From the NCBI RefSeq assembly GCF_022810405.1, contig NZ_JALGQE010000002.1, forward strand, positions 62,001 through 126,000: a stretch of DNA of 64,000 nucleotides, read 5' to 3'. This document shows positions 52,261 through 60,458 of the stretch, piece after piece. A model generated the notes under the pieces. The model was not told the origin of the DNA and made no database searches. It was given only the letters and a program-made list of their open reading frames with translations. A program made the position numbers and the translations under genes. The stretch's first letter is position 1; the number at the start of each line of letters is the position of its first letter. This DNA comes from Rhodococcus sp. ARC_M5 (GTDB lineage Bacteria > Actinomycetota > Actinomycetes > Mycobacteriales > Mycobacteriaceae).

Positions 52261-53712
52261 TCACGGTGCACCGGTGGAGACCATCGATGGGTCGCGGTCG
52301 GCAGGCCTGCGATCGCCTCGCGGTAAAGCGGCCGCGATCATCGTGGCCACCACCATGGTCGCGGCCAGACCGAACAGCACCGTCCGCTGCGACGCCAGGT
52401 AGTCGGCAGCGACCGGCTCCGAGGGAAGCAGAGCGAAGTACACGGCACCGGTCGTTGCAGTTCCCACCGCCGATCCCACTTGTTGGACGGTCGGCAGAAT
52501 TCCCGAGGCCGAGCCGAGGGAGTGCGGCTCGACCCCAGCGACGATGGTGCTCTGCAGCGGTGCGATCACCGAACCCAAGCCCGCACCGACCAGAATCAGA
52601 GGGATCGCCATCCACCAGGAAAAGCCGGCTCGATCGAGGTGGTCGGTGGTGACGCCGAGGACGAACAGCGATATCCCCATCGCCGCCGCTCCCGCCGCCA
52701 CGACCCGAGAATCCCAGCGCCGGAACGATACCGGCGCAGCCACGGACGCGACGACGGCTCCGAGTGCGAAGGGAACGGTGATCGCTCCCACCGTCGACGC
52801 GCTGTTCCCCAGGCCGGTCTGCAGGGTCACCGACATCGTCAGGATGAACCCGGTGAACGTGCCGTACACGAGAGCCGAGACGGCGCAGCCCAACGAGAAT
52901 CCGCGCTCACCGAATAAGCCGATGTTCACCATGACGTGTGCTCCGGCTGCCCGTCGTCGCCGTTCCCATACCGTGAATCCCGTCAGTGTTGCGAGACCGA
53001 GCGCCACGGCGGGTAGAGCAGCAACGAAGCTCGAACTCGCCATGACGGGATAAACGATCAGCAGTGCGCCGATCGACCACAGGGCAGCACCGACGGGGTC
53101 GAACCGCCCACCGCTACCGACTCGAACATGCTCGGAACCCGGGGAGACGAACCGTCGGCCGATCGCAACAGCGGCCAGAGCGATCGGAGCGTTGATCAGA
53201 AATAGTGCGCGCCAGCCCGTTCCGAGAATGTCGAGGTGCAGCAGCAGTGCGCAGATGGACGGTCCGGCGAGTCCGGCCAGTCCCGCGGTGCCGCCGTACA
53301 GCGCGAAAGCGATGGTGCGCCTGGTGCCGGAGTACGCGGCGGTCACGATCGCCACCGTCTGAGCCGACATCGCCGCTCCGGCAAGTCCTTGCAGCACGCG
53401 ACCGAGGACGAGCAACTCGACGGTGGGCGCGTACGCGCAGAGCATCGATGTCACCGCGAACAGTGCAGTCCCGGTGACGAACACGGTTCTGCGCCCGAAC
53501 ACCTCCCCCACCCGGGCCATCGTCAGCAGCGCGCATGCGAACGCGAGCAGGTACGCCGTCGGAATCCAGACCTGCTGTGCTCCCGACGCATCCAGATCCC
53601 GACCGATCGACGGCAACGCCACGGTGACGGCGGTGACGTCGATCATCTGCATCGTGACCGCCAGCAGACATGCGCCGAGCGTGAGCCACGAACCGCGGCG
53701 CGGGTGCGTCAT
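52261..53712 (-). CDS. MFS exporter (DHA2/EmrB-QacA type, 14 helices)
   Basis: The 483-residue polytopic protein has the DHA2 opening MQMIDVTAVTVALPSIGRDL, motif A-like GRRTVFVTGTALF, and GRVLQGLAGAAMSAQTVAIV in helix 4 plus a C-terminal tail. It is expected to export a small molecule or lipid by proton antiport. ATG 53712 overlaps the stop of the PapA-like acyltransferase gene (ATGA), which strongly suggests it exports that enzyme's product. Drug efflux is the default alternative. Confidence 0.87.
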   Translation of the reverse strand: MTHPRRGSWLTLGACLLAVTMQMIDVTAVTVALPSIGRDLDASGAQQVWIPTAYLLAFACALLTMARVGEVFGRRTVFVTGTALFAVTSMLCAYAPTVELLVLGRVLQGLAGAAMSAQTVAIVTAAYSGTRRTIAFALYGGTAGLAGLAGPSICALLLHLDILGTGWRALFLINAPIALAAVAIGRRFVSPGSEHVRVGSGGRFDPVGAALWSIGALLIVYPVMASSSFVAALPAVALGLATLTGFTVWERRRRAAGAHVMVNIGLFGERGFSLGCAVSALVYGTFTGFILTMSVTLQTGLGNSASTVGAITVPFALGAVVASVAAPVSFRRWDSRVVAAGAAAMGISLFVLGVTTDHLDRAGFSWWMAIPLILVGAGLGSVIAPLQSTIVAGVEPHSLGSASGILPTVQQVGSAVGTATTGAVYFALLPSEPVAADYLASQRTVLFGLAATMVVATMIAAALPRGDRRPADRDPSMVSTGAP

Positions 53713-55157
53713 ACCCTGCTGACGTCCGGGAGCTCGTGCGTGAACACGCTCGCGATCTGCGGCGTGTAGTCGCCCGATTCGACGACGGCCGTGAAGATCT
53801 CGGCGATCTTCGAGAAGTACAGGTCGATCGATCGGTCGGCCTCGTCGGTGCCGGGGTAGAGGAACTCGACACCCGTGTGGTCCTCGAATCGGTTGATCCA
53901 CATGAAGACTTCCTCGGAGCTGCCGCGGTTTCCGTACAGACCGGCCCCGGCCGCATCCAGTTCGGCTTCCCCGGGAAGCTTACGAACGTCCACGTAGGAG
54001 ATCATCGGTGCAGTCCAACCGGGCTGCGTCGTGATCCCGTGCTCCGGCTGCGCCAGTTCGAGTACCCGGTGGTACGAGGTATTCGCCAGCAGCTTGCCGG
54101 AGTCGAACGCCTGTTGCGCGAGGACTGCGAGGGTCAGGAACGTCGGCTGCGCGCCGAGATCGAAACGCACGGGAATCAGGCTCGAGTACCACCCGATGGA
54201 CGCGAATTCACCTGGCGTCGACCGCGTGCTCTTGGGCGTCAAGCCCAGGTAGCTGCTCCGGCCGGCCAGCTCGTACTCCGCCAGGGCCGCTGCGGCGAAG
54301 ATGCCGCCGATGAACTTGACTCCCACGGCTGCACACGCCTCGTCCACGGCCCGCGCCCTCGCGCCGTCGAACAGCGGGAACGAACTGTGGGACGTTCGTG
54401 TGTAGTCGACACTGCTGCGCCCCAACGGAAGTGGGAACGTCGGAAGATCTCCACCGTTGTCGGTGACCAGGTCGATCCAGGTCTGGACCGCAGGACTGTC
54501 GAGGGTCGTGGCGTCGCTCTCCAGCCGTTCGCGCCGGCAGTACTCGAGATAGCTGCCGGGGGTGAACAGTCCGTCGGACTCCCCCGTCACCGCATTGCGG
54601 TAGAGCTGGCGCAGTTCGTAGTACGTCAGCGCCTGCGAGATGCCGTCGGTGTCGAGATGGTCGACGGCGGCGTACACCACGAAGTGGTCGTCGTGCTCGA
54701 TCGTCCCGAAGGAGAAGCAATCCCAGCTGTCGGGGCCGGGCGTGCTGTCCTGCACATGACGCCGAATGGCCTCGGAGTCCGAGGGCACTCCGAAATCGGT
54801 TGGCTCGAGCGCGATGTCGGCGGCATCGACGAGGTGGCGCGTCGAACCCTCGGCCGTCGTGGAGAACCAGCTGCAGAAGGAATCGTGTCGGGTGACGAAC
54901 GTATTGAACGCCTGGCCCATCGCCGAGCGGTCCAGTGCGCCTTCGATTCGGAACGTCACCAGGCACAACCGGGAGAAGCGGAACGACGACCCTCGGTTGC
55001 GGTACGCAGCTTCCAGGTACGCCTGCTGGATGTGAGAGGGGGGTGCCGGGTGGGCGGGCGCAGCCGCGGCGGCAGCTCGTGAGGCGACGGTGGGCGACCA
55101 CGTGGTGAGCGGTCCTGGAGCCGGCTTCCACTCGTCGATGAGTCCGAATGCGACCAC
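53709..55157 (-). CDS. PapA-like condensation-domain acyltransferase
   Basis: The 482-residue stand-alone condensation-fold protein has the catalytic HxxxDG in AAVDHLDTDGIS (H167, D171), SFRFSRLCLVTFRIEG near the start and GWYSSLIPVRFDL in the latch region. Length and lack of carrier or adenylation domains match polyketide-associated acyltransferases (PapA1/A2/A3). Those esterify trehalose or diols with acyl groups from CoA or carrier protein. The start is GTG at 55157. It is the first gene of the minus-strand run with the MFS exporter and secreted esterases. Confidence 0.85.
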   Translation of the reverse strand: MVAFGLIDEWKPAPGPLTTWSPTVASRAAAAAAPAHPAPPSHIQQAYLEAAYRNRGSSFRFSRLCLVTFRIEGALDRSAMGQAFNTFVTRHDSFCSWFSTTAEGSTRHLVDAADIALEPTDFGVPSDSEAIRRHVQDSTPGPDSWDCFSFGTIEHDDHFVVYAAVDHLDTDGISQALTYYELRQLYRNAVTGESDGLFTPGSYLEYCRRERLESDATTLDSPAVQTWIDLVTDNGGDLPTFPLPLGRSSVDYTRTSHSSFPLFDGARARAVDEACAAVGVKFIGGIFAAAALAEYELAGRSSYLGLTPKSTRSTPGEFASIGWYSSLIPVRFDLGAQPTFLTLAVLAQQAFDSGKLLANTSYHRVLELAQPEHGITTQPGWTAPMISYVDVRKLPGEAELDAAGAGLYGNRGSSEEVFMWINRFEDHTGVEFLYPGTDEADRSIDLYFSKIAEIFTAVVESGDYTPQIASVFTHELPDVSRV

Positions 55158-55269
55158 GACACAACCTTTCGAAGGAGACAGAGCGATCCGACACGGTGAA
55201 GTGCGTCGGAGGAGTCAGTGCATCATTCGAGCCGAATCGAAGAAACCCCGTCGACGGGCATTCTGGAAA

Positions 55270-55331
55270 ATCGACAACAATTCGCGGGATATCTGTGTCA
55301 GAAATGAAGGATCGTCAGCATTGTTGTCGAT
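55270..55331. promoter_or_regulatory. Inverted 12-bp repeats in the divergent promoter region
   Basis: ATCGACAACAAT (55270-55281) and its exact reverse complement ATTGTTGTCGAT (55320-55331) are separated by 38 bases, near the middle of the 260-base region between the PapA-like gene and the mycolyltransferase gene. The spacing fits two binding sites of one regulator acting on both directions. Otherwise this intergenic region holds nothing recognisable. Confidence 0.55.
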
Positions 55332-55352
55332 CGCAGTGATTCGCTCTACCGT
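55324..55352 (+). promoter_or_regulatory. Probable sigma-70-type promoter for the mycolyltransferase-gpgS arm
   Basis: TTGTCG (55324-55329) and TACCGT (55347-55352) are separated by 17 bases, the best -35/-10 pair in this region. The -35 box lies inside the right arm of the 12-bp inverted repeat, so a protein bound there would directly affect the promoter. Confidence 0.45.
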
Positions 55353-55417
55353 CGGTGACACATCGCGCCCGCCGTATCCCGTGCTGGGCGCTGCTCCCTC
55401 GATGTCAGGAACGGTTG

Positions 55418-56440
55418 ATGCGCAGTCGATTTCGCCTTCGCCAGGCGACGGTGTCGGCTCTCGGCGTGCTCGTGACCGTCGTCGTGCTCATGTCGGGCTC
55501 AGCCGCTGTGGCCACGGCAGGCCCGGAGTCGTCGATCGTCGCCGTCGACAGCGTCGGTGTACGCCGCGACGTCGTGCAGGTTCACTCCGCTGCGATGGAC
55601 CGCGAGATCACCATCGACGTGTTCCGGGCAGACGCGTCCGGTGCGCCCACCCTCTACCTGCTCAACGGTGCCGCCGGCGGAGACGGCGGAAGCAGTTGGT
55701 TCGATCAGACCGACATCGCCGGATTCTTCGGAGCCAAGAACGTCAACGTCGTGGTGCCGCGGGGTGGTGCGGCCAGCTACTACACCGACTGGTTGCGAGA
55801 CGACCCGGTGCTGGGCCGAAACAAGTGGTCCACGTTCCTCGGTCTCGAACTTCCACCGCTGATGAACACGCTGCTCGACACCAACGGTGTCAATTCGGTC
55901 GCCGGTATCTCGATGGCCGGAACGTCGGTACTTCAGCTCGCGATCGCTCATCCTTCGGTGTATCGCTCGGTCTCCTCGTTCAGCGGTTGCGCGCGCACCA
56001 GCGACCCGGTCGGTGCGATGTATGTCAGATCCGTTGTCGAAGCCCGCGGCGGTGGATCGACCACGAACATGTGGGGTCCTCCCGGCAGTGACGGCTGGGC
56101 GGCCAACGACCCCTACGTCCATGCAGAGGGTCTGCGCGGCATCGCCGTCTACATATCGAGCGGGACGGGAGCTCCGGGTGCATTCGACGTGCCCGGTGGC
56201 CCCGGCATCGGGAGCGACTACGGCAAGCTCGCGCAGCAGTTGGCCGTCGGCGCGGTCATCGAAGCGACCACGGACAACTGTTCCCGACAGATGCAGCAAC
56301 GGCTACAGGAGCTGAACATCGCGGCCACCTACAACTTTCGACCCACCGGAACCCACTCATGGGCCTACTGGGAACAGGATCTGCACGACGCGTGGTCGGT
56401 GATCGCGCCATCCATGGACCTGCCGACGGGCACCCGCTGA
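55418..56440 (+). CDS. Secreted antigen-85-type mycolyltransferase
   Basis: The 340-residue protein has a long signal segment (VSALGVLVTVVVLMSGSAAVATA) and an esterase fold typical of the Fbp/corynomycolyltransferase family: LYLLNGAAGGDGGSSWF, nucleophile GISMAGTS (S165), SSFSGCARTSDP and catalytic His in GTHSWAYWEQDL (H313). It transfers mycoloyl groups between trehalose mycolates, arabinogalactan or other acceptors. Actinobacteria carry several; the acceptor of this one is unknown. It heads the plus-strand arm with the GpgS gene 36 bases downstream. Confidence 0.9.
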   Translation: MRSRFRLRQATVSALGVLVTVVVLMSGSAAVATAGPESSIVAVDSVGVRRDVVQVHSAAMDREITIDVFRADASGAPTLYLLNGAAGGDGGSSWFDQTDIAGFFGAKNVNVVVPRGGAASYYTDWLRDDPVLGRNKWSTFLGLELPPLMNTLLDTNGVNSVAGISMAGTSVLQLAIAHPSVYRSVSSFSGCARTSDPVGAMYVRSVVEARGGGSTTNMWGPPGSDGWAANDPYVHAEGLRGIAVYISSGTGAPGAFDVPGGPGIGSDYGKLAQQLAVGAVIEATTDNCSRQMQQRLQELNIAATYNFRPTGTHSWAYWEQDLHDAWSVIAPSMDLPTGTR

Positions 56441-56476
56441 ATCCGTGACGTATCGCGCGACAACGAAGGAAACTCG

Positions 56477-57442
56477 ATGAACCGATTCGACGCTGTCGGC
56501 ACACCCGCTCTTGCCGCCACCTGGGTCCGACCTCCGTGGCCGGTCGCAGACCTCGTTCGGGCCAAGCGGGGTCGGACGGTGTCCGTTGTGCTCCCGGCGC
56601 TCGACGAGGAGGACACCGTCGCCGGCGTCATCTCGTCGATGAGTCCGCACCTGGACAGCCTGATCGACGAGTTGGTCGTACTGGATTCGGGATCGTCCGA
56701 TCGCACAGCGCAACGAGCGCGCAGCGCCGGTGCCACCGTGGTGTCCAGGGAGGAGGCGCTCCCGGGCGTACCCGTCGTTCGCGGCAAGGGTGAAGTCCTG
56801 TGGCGAGGAGTGGCGGCCACCTCGGGCGACATCGTGGTGTTCGTGGATTCCGATCTGGTGGAGCCGGGTTCGCACTTCGTTCCCGCGTTGGTCGGCCCGT
56901 TGCTGATGACAGAGGACATCGAGCTGGTGAAGGGGTTCTACCGCCGTCCACTGACGATCGGCGACAGCACCGACGAGGACGGCGGCGGCCGAGTCACTCA
57001 GCTGACGGTACGGCCCCTGTTGACCGCGCTGGTTCCGGAACTCGCGGGAGTGTTCCAACCGCTGGGCGGCGAATACGCCGCTACCAGGCAACTGTTGGAA
57101 TCCCTCCGGTTCGCCCCCGGCTACGGTGTCGAAATCGGTCTGCTGCTGGACACCTACCACCGCCTCGGCGGGGCCGCGATCGGACAGATCGGCCTCGGGA
57201 CCCGTCGGCACCGAAACCGGCCGACCTCCGAACTTGCTGTCATGAGCCGCCAGATCATCGCCACGATGTTCTCGCGGTTGGGCCTGCACGACTCGGGTGC
57301 TGGATTCACCACGTTCGCAACAGCCGGAAATCAACTCTCCACGACCGTCGCACCGCTCTCGCTCGTCGACCGGCCACCGTTGATCACCCTGGAGAAGTAC
57401 GCCAGCGCCGTTCGACACCACGCGATGAGCCAGCCCGTCTGA
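56477..57442 (+). CDS. gpgS: Glucosyl-3-phosphoglycerate synthase
   Basis: The 321-residue GT-A (GT81) glycosyltransferase has VSVVLPALDEEDTV, the metal-binding DSD (124-126, VFVDSDLVEPG), VKGFYRRPL, the LGGEYAATR acceptor loop, APGYGVEIGLLLDTYHRLG and HRNRP. These are almost line-for-line mycobacterial GpgS (Rv1208). It makes glucosyl-3-phosphoglycerate from UDP-glucose (or ADP-glucose) and 3-phosphoglycerate, the seed of glucosylglycerate and methylglucose lipopolysaccharides. Its location next to a mycolyltransferase and opposite a PapA-like gene is unlike Rv1208. GAAGGAAA precedes the ATG. Confidence 0.92.
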   Translation: MNRFDAVGTPALAATWVRPPWPVADLVRAKRGRTVSVVLPALDEEDTVAGVISSMSPHLDSLIDELVVLDSGSSDRTAQRARSAGATVVSREEALPGVPVVRGKGEVLWRGVAATSGDIVVFVDSDLVEPGSHFVPALVGPLLMTEDIELVKGFYRRPLTIGDSTDEDGGGRVTQLTVRPLLTALVPELAGVFQPLGGEYAATRQLLESLRFAPGYGVEIGLLLDTYHRLGGAAIGQIGLGTRRHRNRPTSELAVMSRQIIATMFSRLGLHDSGAGFTTFATAGNQLSTTVAPLSLVDRPPLITLEKYASAVRHHAMSQPV

Positions 57443-57444
57443 CA

Positions 57445-57487
57445 CGGTCGCGCCCCCCACCGTCGAACATGGTGAGGGGCGCGACCG
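57445..57487. terminator. Bidirectional terminator between gpgS and the CoA ligase gene
   Basis: CGGTCGCGCCCC and GGGGCGCGACCG pair perfectly over 12 bases. After single unpaired bases, CACC/GGTG continue the stem, with a short loop. It lies 2 bases beyond the gpgS stop and 14 before the convergent CoA-ligase stop. Confidence 0.85.
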
Positions 57488-57500
57488 TCGAATCGACGAG

Positions 57501-59090
57501 CTACTTTCCGGTCTCCGCGGCCCTCAGGTCCTTACGCAGAATCTTGCCCGCTGCAGACTTCGGGACGATGTCGATGAACTCGACGCGTCGTACCTTCTTG
57601 TGCGGCGACACGCGCTCGGCGACGAAGGCGATGATGCCTTCCTCGTCGATGGTGGCACCCTGCTGGCGGACGACGAATGCCTTGGGGATTTCCTCGCCCT
57701 CGTCGTCGAGCACACCGATGACGGCGGCGTCGGCGACCTCTTCGTGCGTGAGCAGCAGGGCTTCGAGCTCGGCCGGGGGCACCTGGTACCCCTTGTACTT
57801 GATCAGTTCCTTGAGGCGGTCGACGATGTAGACGACACCCTCGGGATCGACGACGGCGATGTCGCCGGTGTGCAGGTAACCGTCGGAGTCCAGGGTTTCC
57901 GCGGTGGCGGTGGGGTTGTTCAGGTACCCGACCATCACGTTCGGTCCCTTGACCCACAGCTCGCCCGGCTCGCTCAATCCCTCTGTGGGCAGGTCGATCT
58001 CGTTGCCGGTACCCGGGTCGACGAGCTTGTTCTCGGTGTTCGCCAGCGGCTGGCCGACCGAGCTGAGCCGCATGTCGTCGCGATCGAACGGGATGGCGTG
58101 GCTGACGGGGCTGAGCTCGCTCATGCCGTAGCCCTGACGCACCCGTGTGTTCAGACGCTTGGCGACGGCCTTGCCCAGTTCCTCGTCCAACGGTGCGGCA
58201 CCCGAGAAGACGGTGTGCACGCTGGACAGGTCGTATTCGTCGATCATCGGATGCTTGGCGAGCGCGACGGCCACCGGCGGTGCGATGAACAGGTAGGTCA
58301 GCTTCTGATCCTGAATGATCCGCAGGAATTCGACGAGATCGAACTTCGGCATCGTCACCAGGTGCGCACGCAGCTTCAGAGCGATGTTGAGCAGCACGGT
58401 CAGGCCGTAGATGTGGAAGAACGGCAGCAGCGCCAGAATGGCGTCGTCGCTGTCGATACCCACGCGCGGTTCCATCTGTGCCACGTTCGCGACGAGGTTG
58501 CGGTGGGTGAGGATGACGCCCTTCGGCACACCCGTCGTGCCGGACGAGTACGGCAGCACTGCGACGTGCGTGGCCGGATCGAACGAGACCTCGGGGGCAG
58601 GCGCACCCTGGGTGAGCAGATCGCGCAGGTTGGGGTGGCCCTCGGCACCATCGAGCACGATCACGTGATCGGCGTCGATGCCGACCTTCTCCGCGGCTGC
58701 CTTGGCCTGCGGGTACAGCGGCGAGACGGTGAACAGGAACTTCGCGCCCGAGCCGGTGAGCTGCTTGGCGATGTCCTCGGCGGTGTACAGCGCGTTGATC
58801 GTCGTGGCGGTTCCGCCTGCGCGCAGGATCCCGTGCAGCACGGACGCGAACGCGGGCACGTTCGGCGAGTGGAGTCCGACGACGTCACCGACCTCGAGTC
58901 CACGCGCAGCCAGCGCACCTGCGATCGCGTCGATCTGACCGATCAGCGTCTTGTAGGTGGTGACGTCACCCGAGGTGCCGTCGATCAGTGCAGGCTTGTC
59001 GAGGTCGGACTCGGCGATGGAGCCGAACAGGAAGTCGTAGACGCTGAGTTCGGGAATCTCGACATCGGGAAAGGGACTGCGGAAGCTCAT
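57501..59090 (-). CDS. 4-coumarate-CoA-ligase-family acyl/aryl-CoA synthetase
   Basis: The 529-residue ANL enzyme has the AMP-binding loop YSSGTTGVPKGV (181-192), QGYGMSELSPVS, GYLHTGDIAVVDPEGVVYIVDRLKELIKYKG and the C-terminal catalytic lysine in KSAAGKILRKDL. Overall order and PKFDLVEFL place it in the 4CL-like group, which activates phenylpropanoids or fatty acids. The substrate cannot be fixed. AAGGAG lies upstream of ATG 59090, with an ACCCTA (minus TAGGGT) -10 at 59127-59132. Confidence 0.88.
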   Translation of the reverse strand: MSFRSPFPDVEIPELSVYDFLFGSIAESDLDKPALIDGTSGDVTTYKTLIGQIDAIAGALAARGLEVGDVVGLHSPNVPAFASVLHGILRAGGTATTINALYTAEDIAKQLTGSGAKFLFTVSPLYPQAKAAAEKVGIDADHVIVLDGAEGHPNLRDLLTQGAPAPEVSFDPATHVAVLPYSSGTTGVPKGVILTHRNLVANVAQMEPRVGIDSDDAILALLPFFHIYGLTVLLNIALKLRAHLVTMPKFDLVEFLRIIQDQKLTYLFIAPPVAVALAKHPMIDEYDLSSVHTVFSGAAPLDEELGKAVAKRLNTRVRQGYGMSELSPVSHAIPFDRDDMRLSSVGQPLANTENKLVDPGTGNEIDLPTEGLSEPGELWVKGPNVMVGYLNNPTATAETLDSDGYLHTGDIAVVDPEGVVYIVDRLKELIKYKGYQVPPAELEALLLTHEEVADAAVIGVLDDEGEEIPKAFVVRQQGATIDEEGIIAFVAERVSPHKKVRRVEFIDIVPKSAAGKILRKDLRAAETGK

Positions 59091-59189
59091 GGCTCTCCTT
59101 CGAAAAACTGCGGCAACAATGACCGAACCCTACAGTGAAAGCGGTCACAACGGACAGCGACCCTACCGGTGAGTCAGGTAGCGCGGGCG

Positions 59190-60458
59190 CTAACTTCGGG
59201 ACGCATACGGTTTGCCCGCCGCGGCCGGCCCTCGGACGTGGCCCACCAGGCCCGCGACGGCGAAAATGGTCACCACGTACGGCAACATCAGCATGAACTC
59301 ACTGGGGACCGGAGACCCGATGATGCCCAGCACGTTCTGCAGATTCGACGCGAATCCGAAGAGCAGCGCGGCCAGCGTCGCGCGTACCGGATCCCAGCGA
59401 CCGAAGATCACGGCGGCGAGAGCGATGTAGCCGGCACCGGCCGTCATCTCCTTGCCGAACGCTCCGACCGAGCCGAGCGTGAAGTACGCGCCACCGAGAC
59501 CGGCGATGGCACCGGCGAGGCAGACGTTCCAGAATCGTGTGCGGGCGACGTTGATTCCGACGGTGTCGGCAGCTTGCGGATGCTCGCCCACGGCACGCAG
59601 TCGCAGACCCCACTTGGTGTGGAACAGTCCGAAGAACACGAGCGCGACGGCGATGTACATCAGGTACACGATCAGCGTCTGCCGGAACAGCACCGGACCG
59701 AGAATCGGAATCTGCGAGAGCACCGGAATGTCGATGCGCGCGAAGCGCGGTGGTGAGTTCAGTGTCTCGGCGTTCTTGGTGAGCACCACCGAATACAGGA
59801 AGCTCGTCAGTCCGACGACCAGCACGTTGAGCACCACACCGACGATGACCTGATTGACGAAGTAGCGGATCGAGAACACCGCCAACAGGGACGCCGTCAA
59901 CGCGCCCGCGACCAGGGCGGCGAGAAGCGCGACATAGGCGGAGCCGGTGATCGACGCGACGACGGCGCTGACGAAAGCACCTGCGAGCAACTGACCTTCG
60001 ATGGCGATGTTGATGACGCCGACGCGTTCGGAGATCACGCCGCCCATGGCTCCGAAGATCAACGGGGTGCTCAGCGCGACAGCCCCGATGAGCAACCCGG
60101 GCACGGGGATGGTTTCGCCGTCCGCGGCCCAGGCCAGGAATCCGAACACGAACAGCACGGCGAACACTGCCGACAGCCACAGGGGCGTCGAGCGGTACTG
60201 CGAGGCCAGCAGCGACGAGTAGGCGGTGACCACGGCCAGCAGTACGACCACGACGAGACCGGTGCCGTACGACGGCACACCCACAGCAGGCAGCGCGAAG
60301 AAGTCGTCCTCCGACGCCAGCGCGAATGTGCTTGTCCCCGAGCCCTTGTTGACGACGAACAGCACCAGAGCGAGCAGTGTCGCGACCCCGAGAATCGACG
60401 GGGCCTTCCAGCTGCGACCGAGTACCGCCCCGGCGGGGGCGTCGACGGAGGTGGTCAC
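59190..60458 (-). CDS. Nucleoside-type ABC transporter permease 2
   Basis: The 422-residue membrane protein is of the branched-chain/BMP-type permease family: STPLIFGAMGGVISERVGVINIAIEGQLLAGAF, GVVLNVLVVGLTSFLYS and LRLRAVGEHPQAADTVGINVARTRFWNVCLAGAIAGLGGAYF (EAA-like loop). It resembles the second permease of BmpDEFG/NupNOPQ nucleoside importers. GTG 60458 overlaps the stop of permease 1 (GTGA). A 6-bp hairpin (TAGCGC-GG-GCGCTA, 59179-59192) overlaps its stop codon. Confidence 0.88.
   Translation of the reverse strand: MTTSVDAPAGAVLGRSWKAPSILGVATLLALVLFVVNKGSGTSTFALASEDDFFALPAVGVPSYGTGLVVVVLLAVVTAYSSLLASQYRSTPLWLSAVFAVLFVFGFLAWAADGETIPVPGLLIGAVALSTPLIFGAMGGVISERVGVINIAIEGQLLAGAFVSAVVASITGSAYVALLAALVAGALTASLLAVFSIRYFVNQVIVGVVLNVLVVGLTSFLYSVVLTKNAETLNSPPRFARIDIPVLSQIPILGPVLFRQTLIVYLMYIAVALVFFGLFHTKWGLRLRAVGEHPQAADTVGINVARTRFWNVCLAGAIAGLGGAYFTLGSVGAFGKEMTAGAGYIALAAVIFGRWDPVRATLAALLFGFASNLQNVLGIIGSPVPSEFMLMLPYVVTIFAVAGLVGHVRGPAAAGKPYASRS

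Noticed and set aside
52261-53712. Drug-resistance efflux pump as a stand-alone resistance gene
   Set aside because: The 4-base overlap with the PapA-like acyltransferase gene makes export of that pathway's product the better reading, although drug efflux cannot be excluded by sequence.
57600-59138. 512-codon plus-strand frame opposite the CoA ligase
   Set aside because: Antisense shadow; the ligase has complete ANL motifs.
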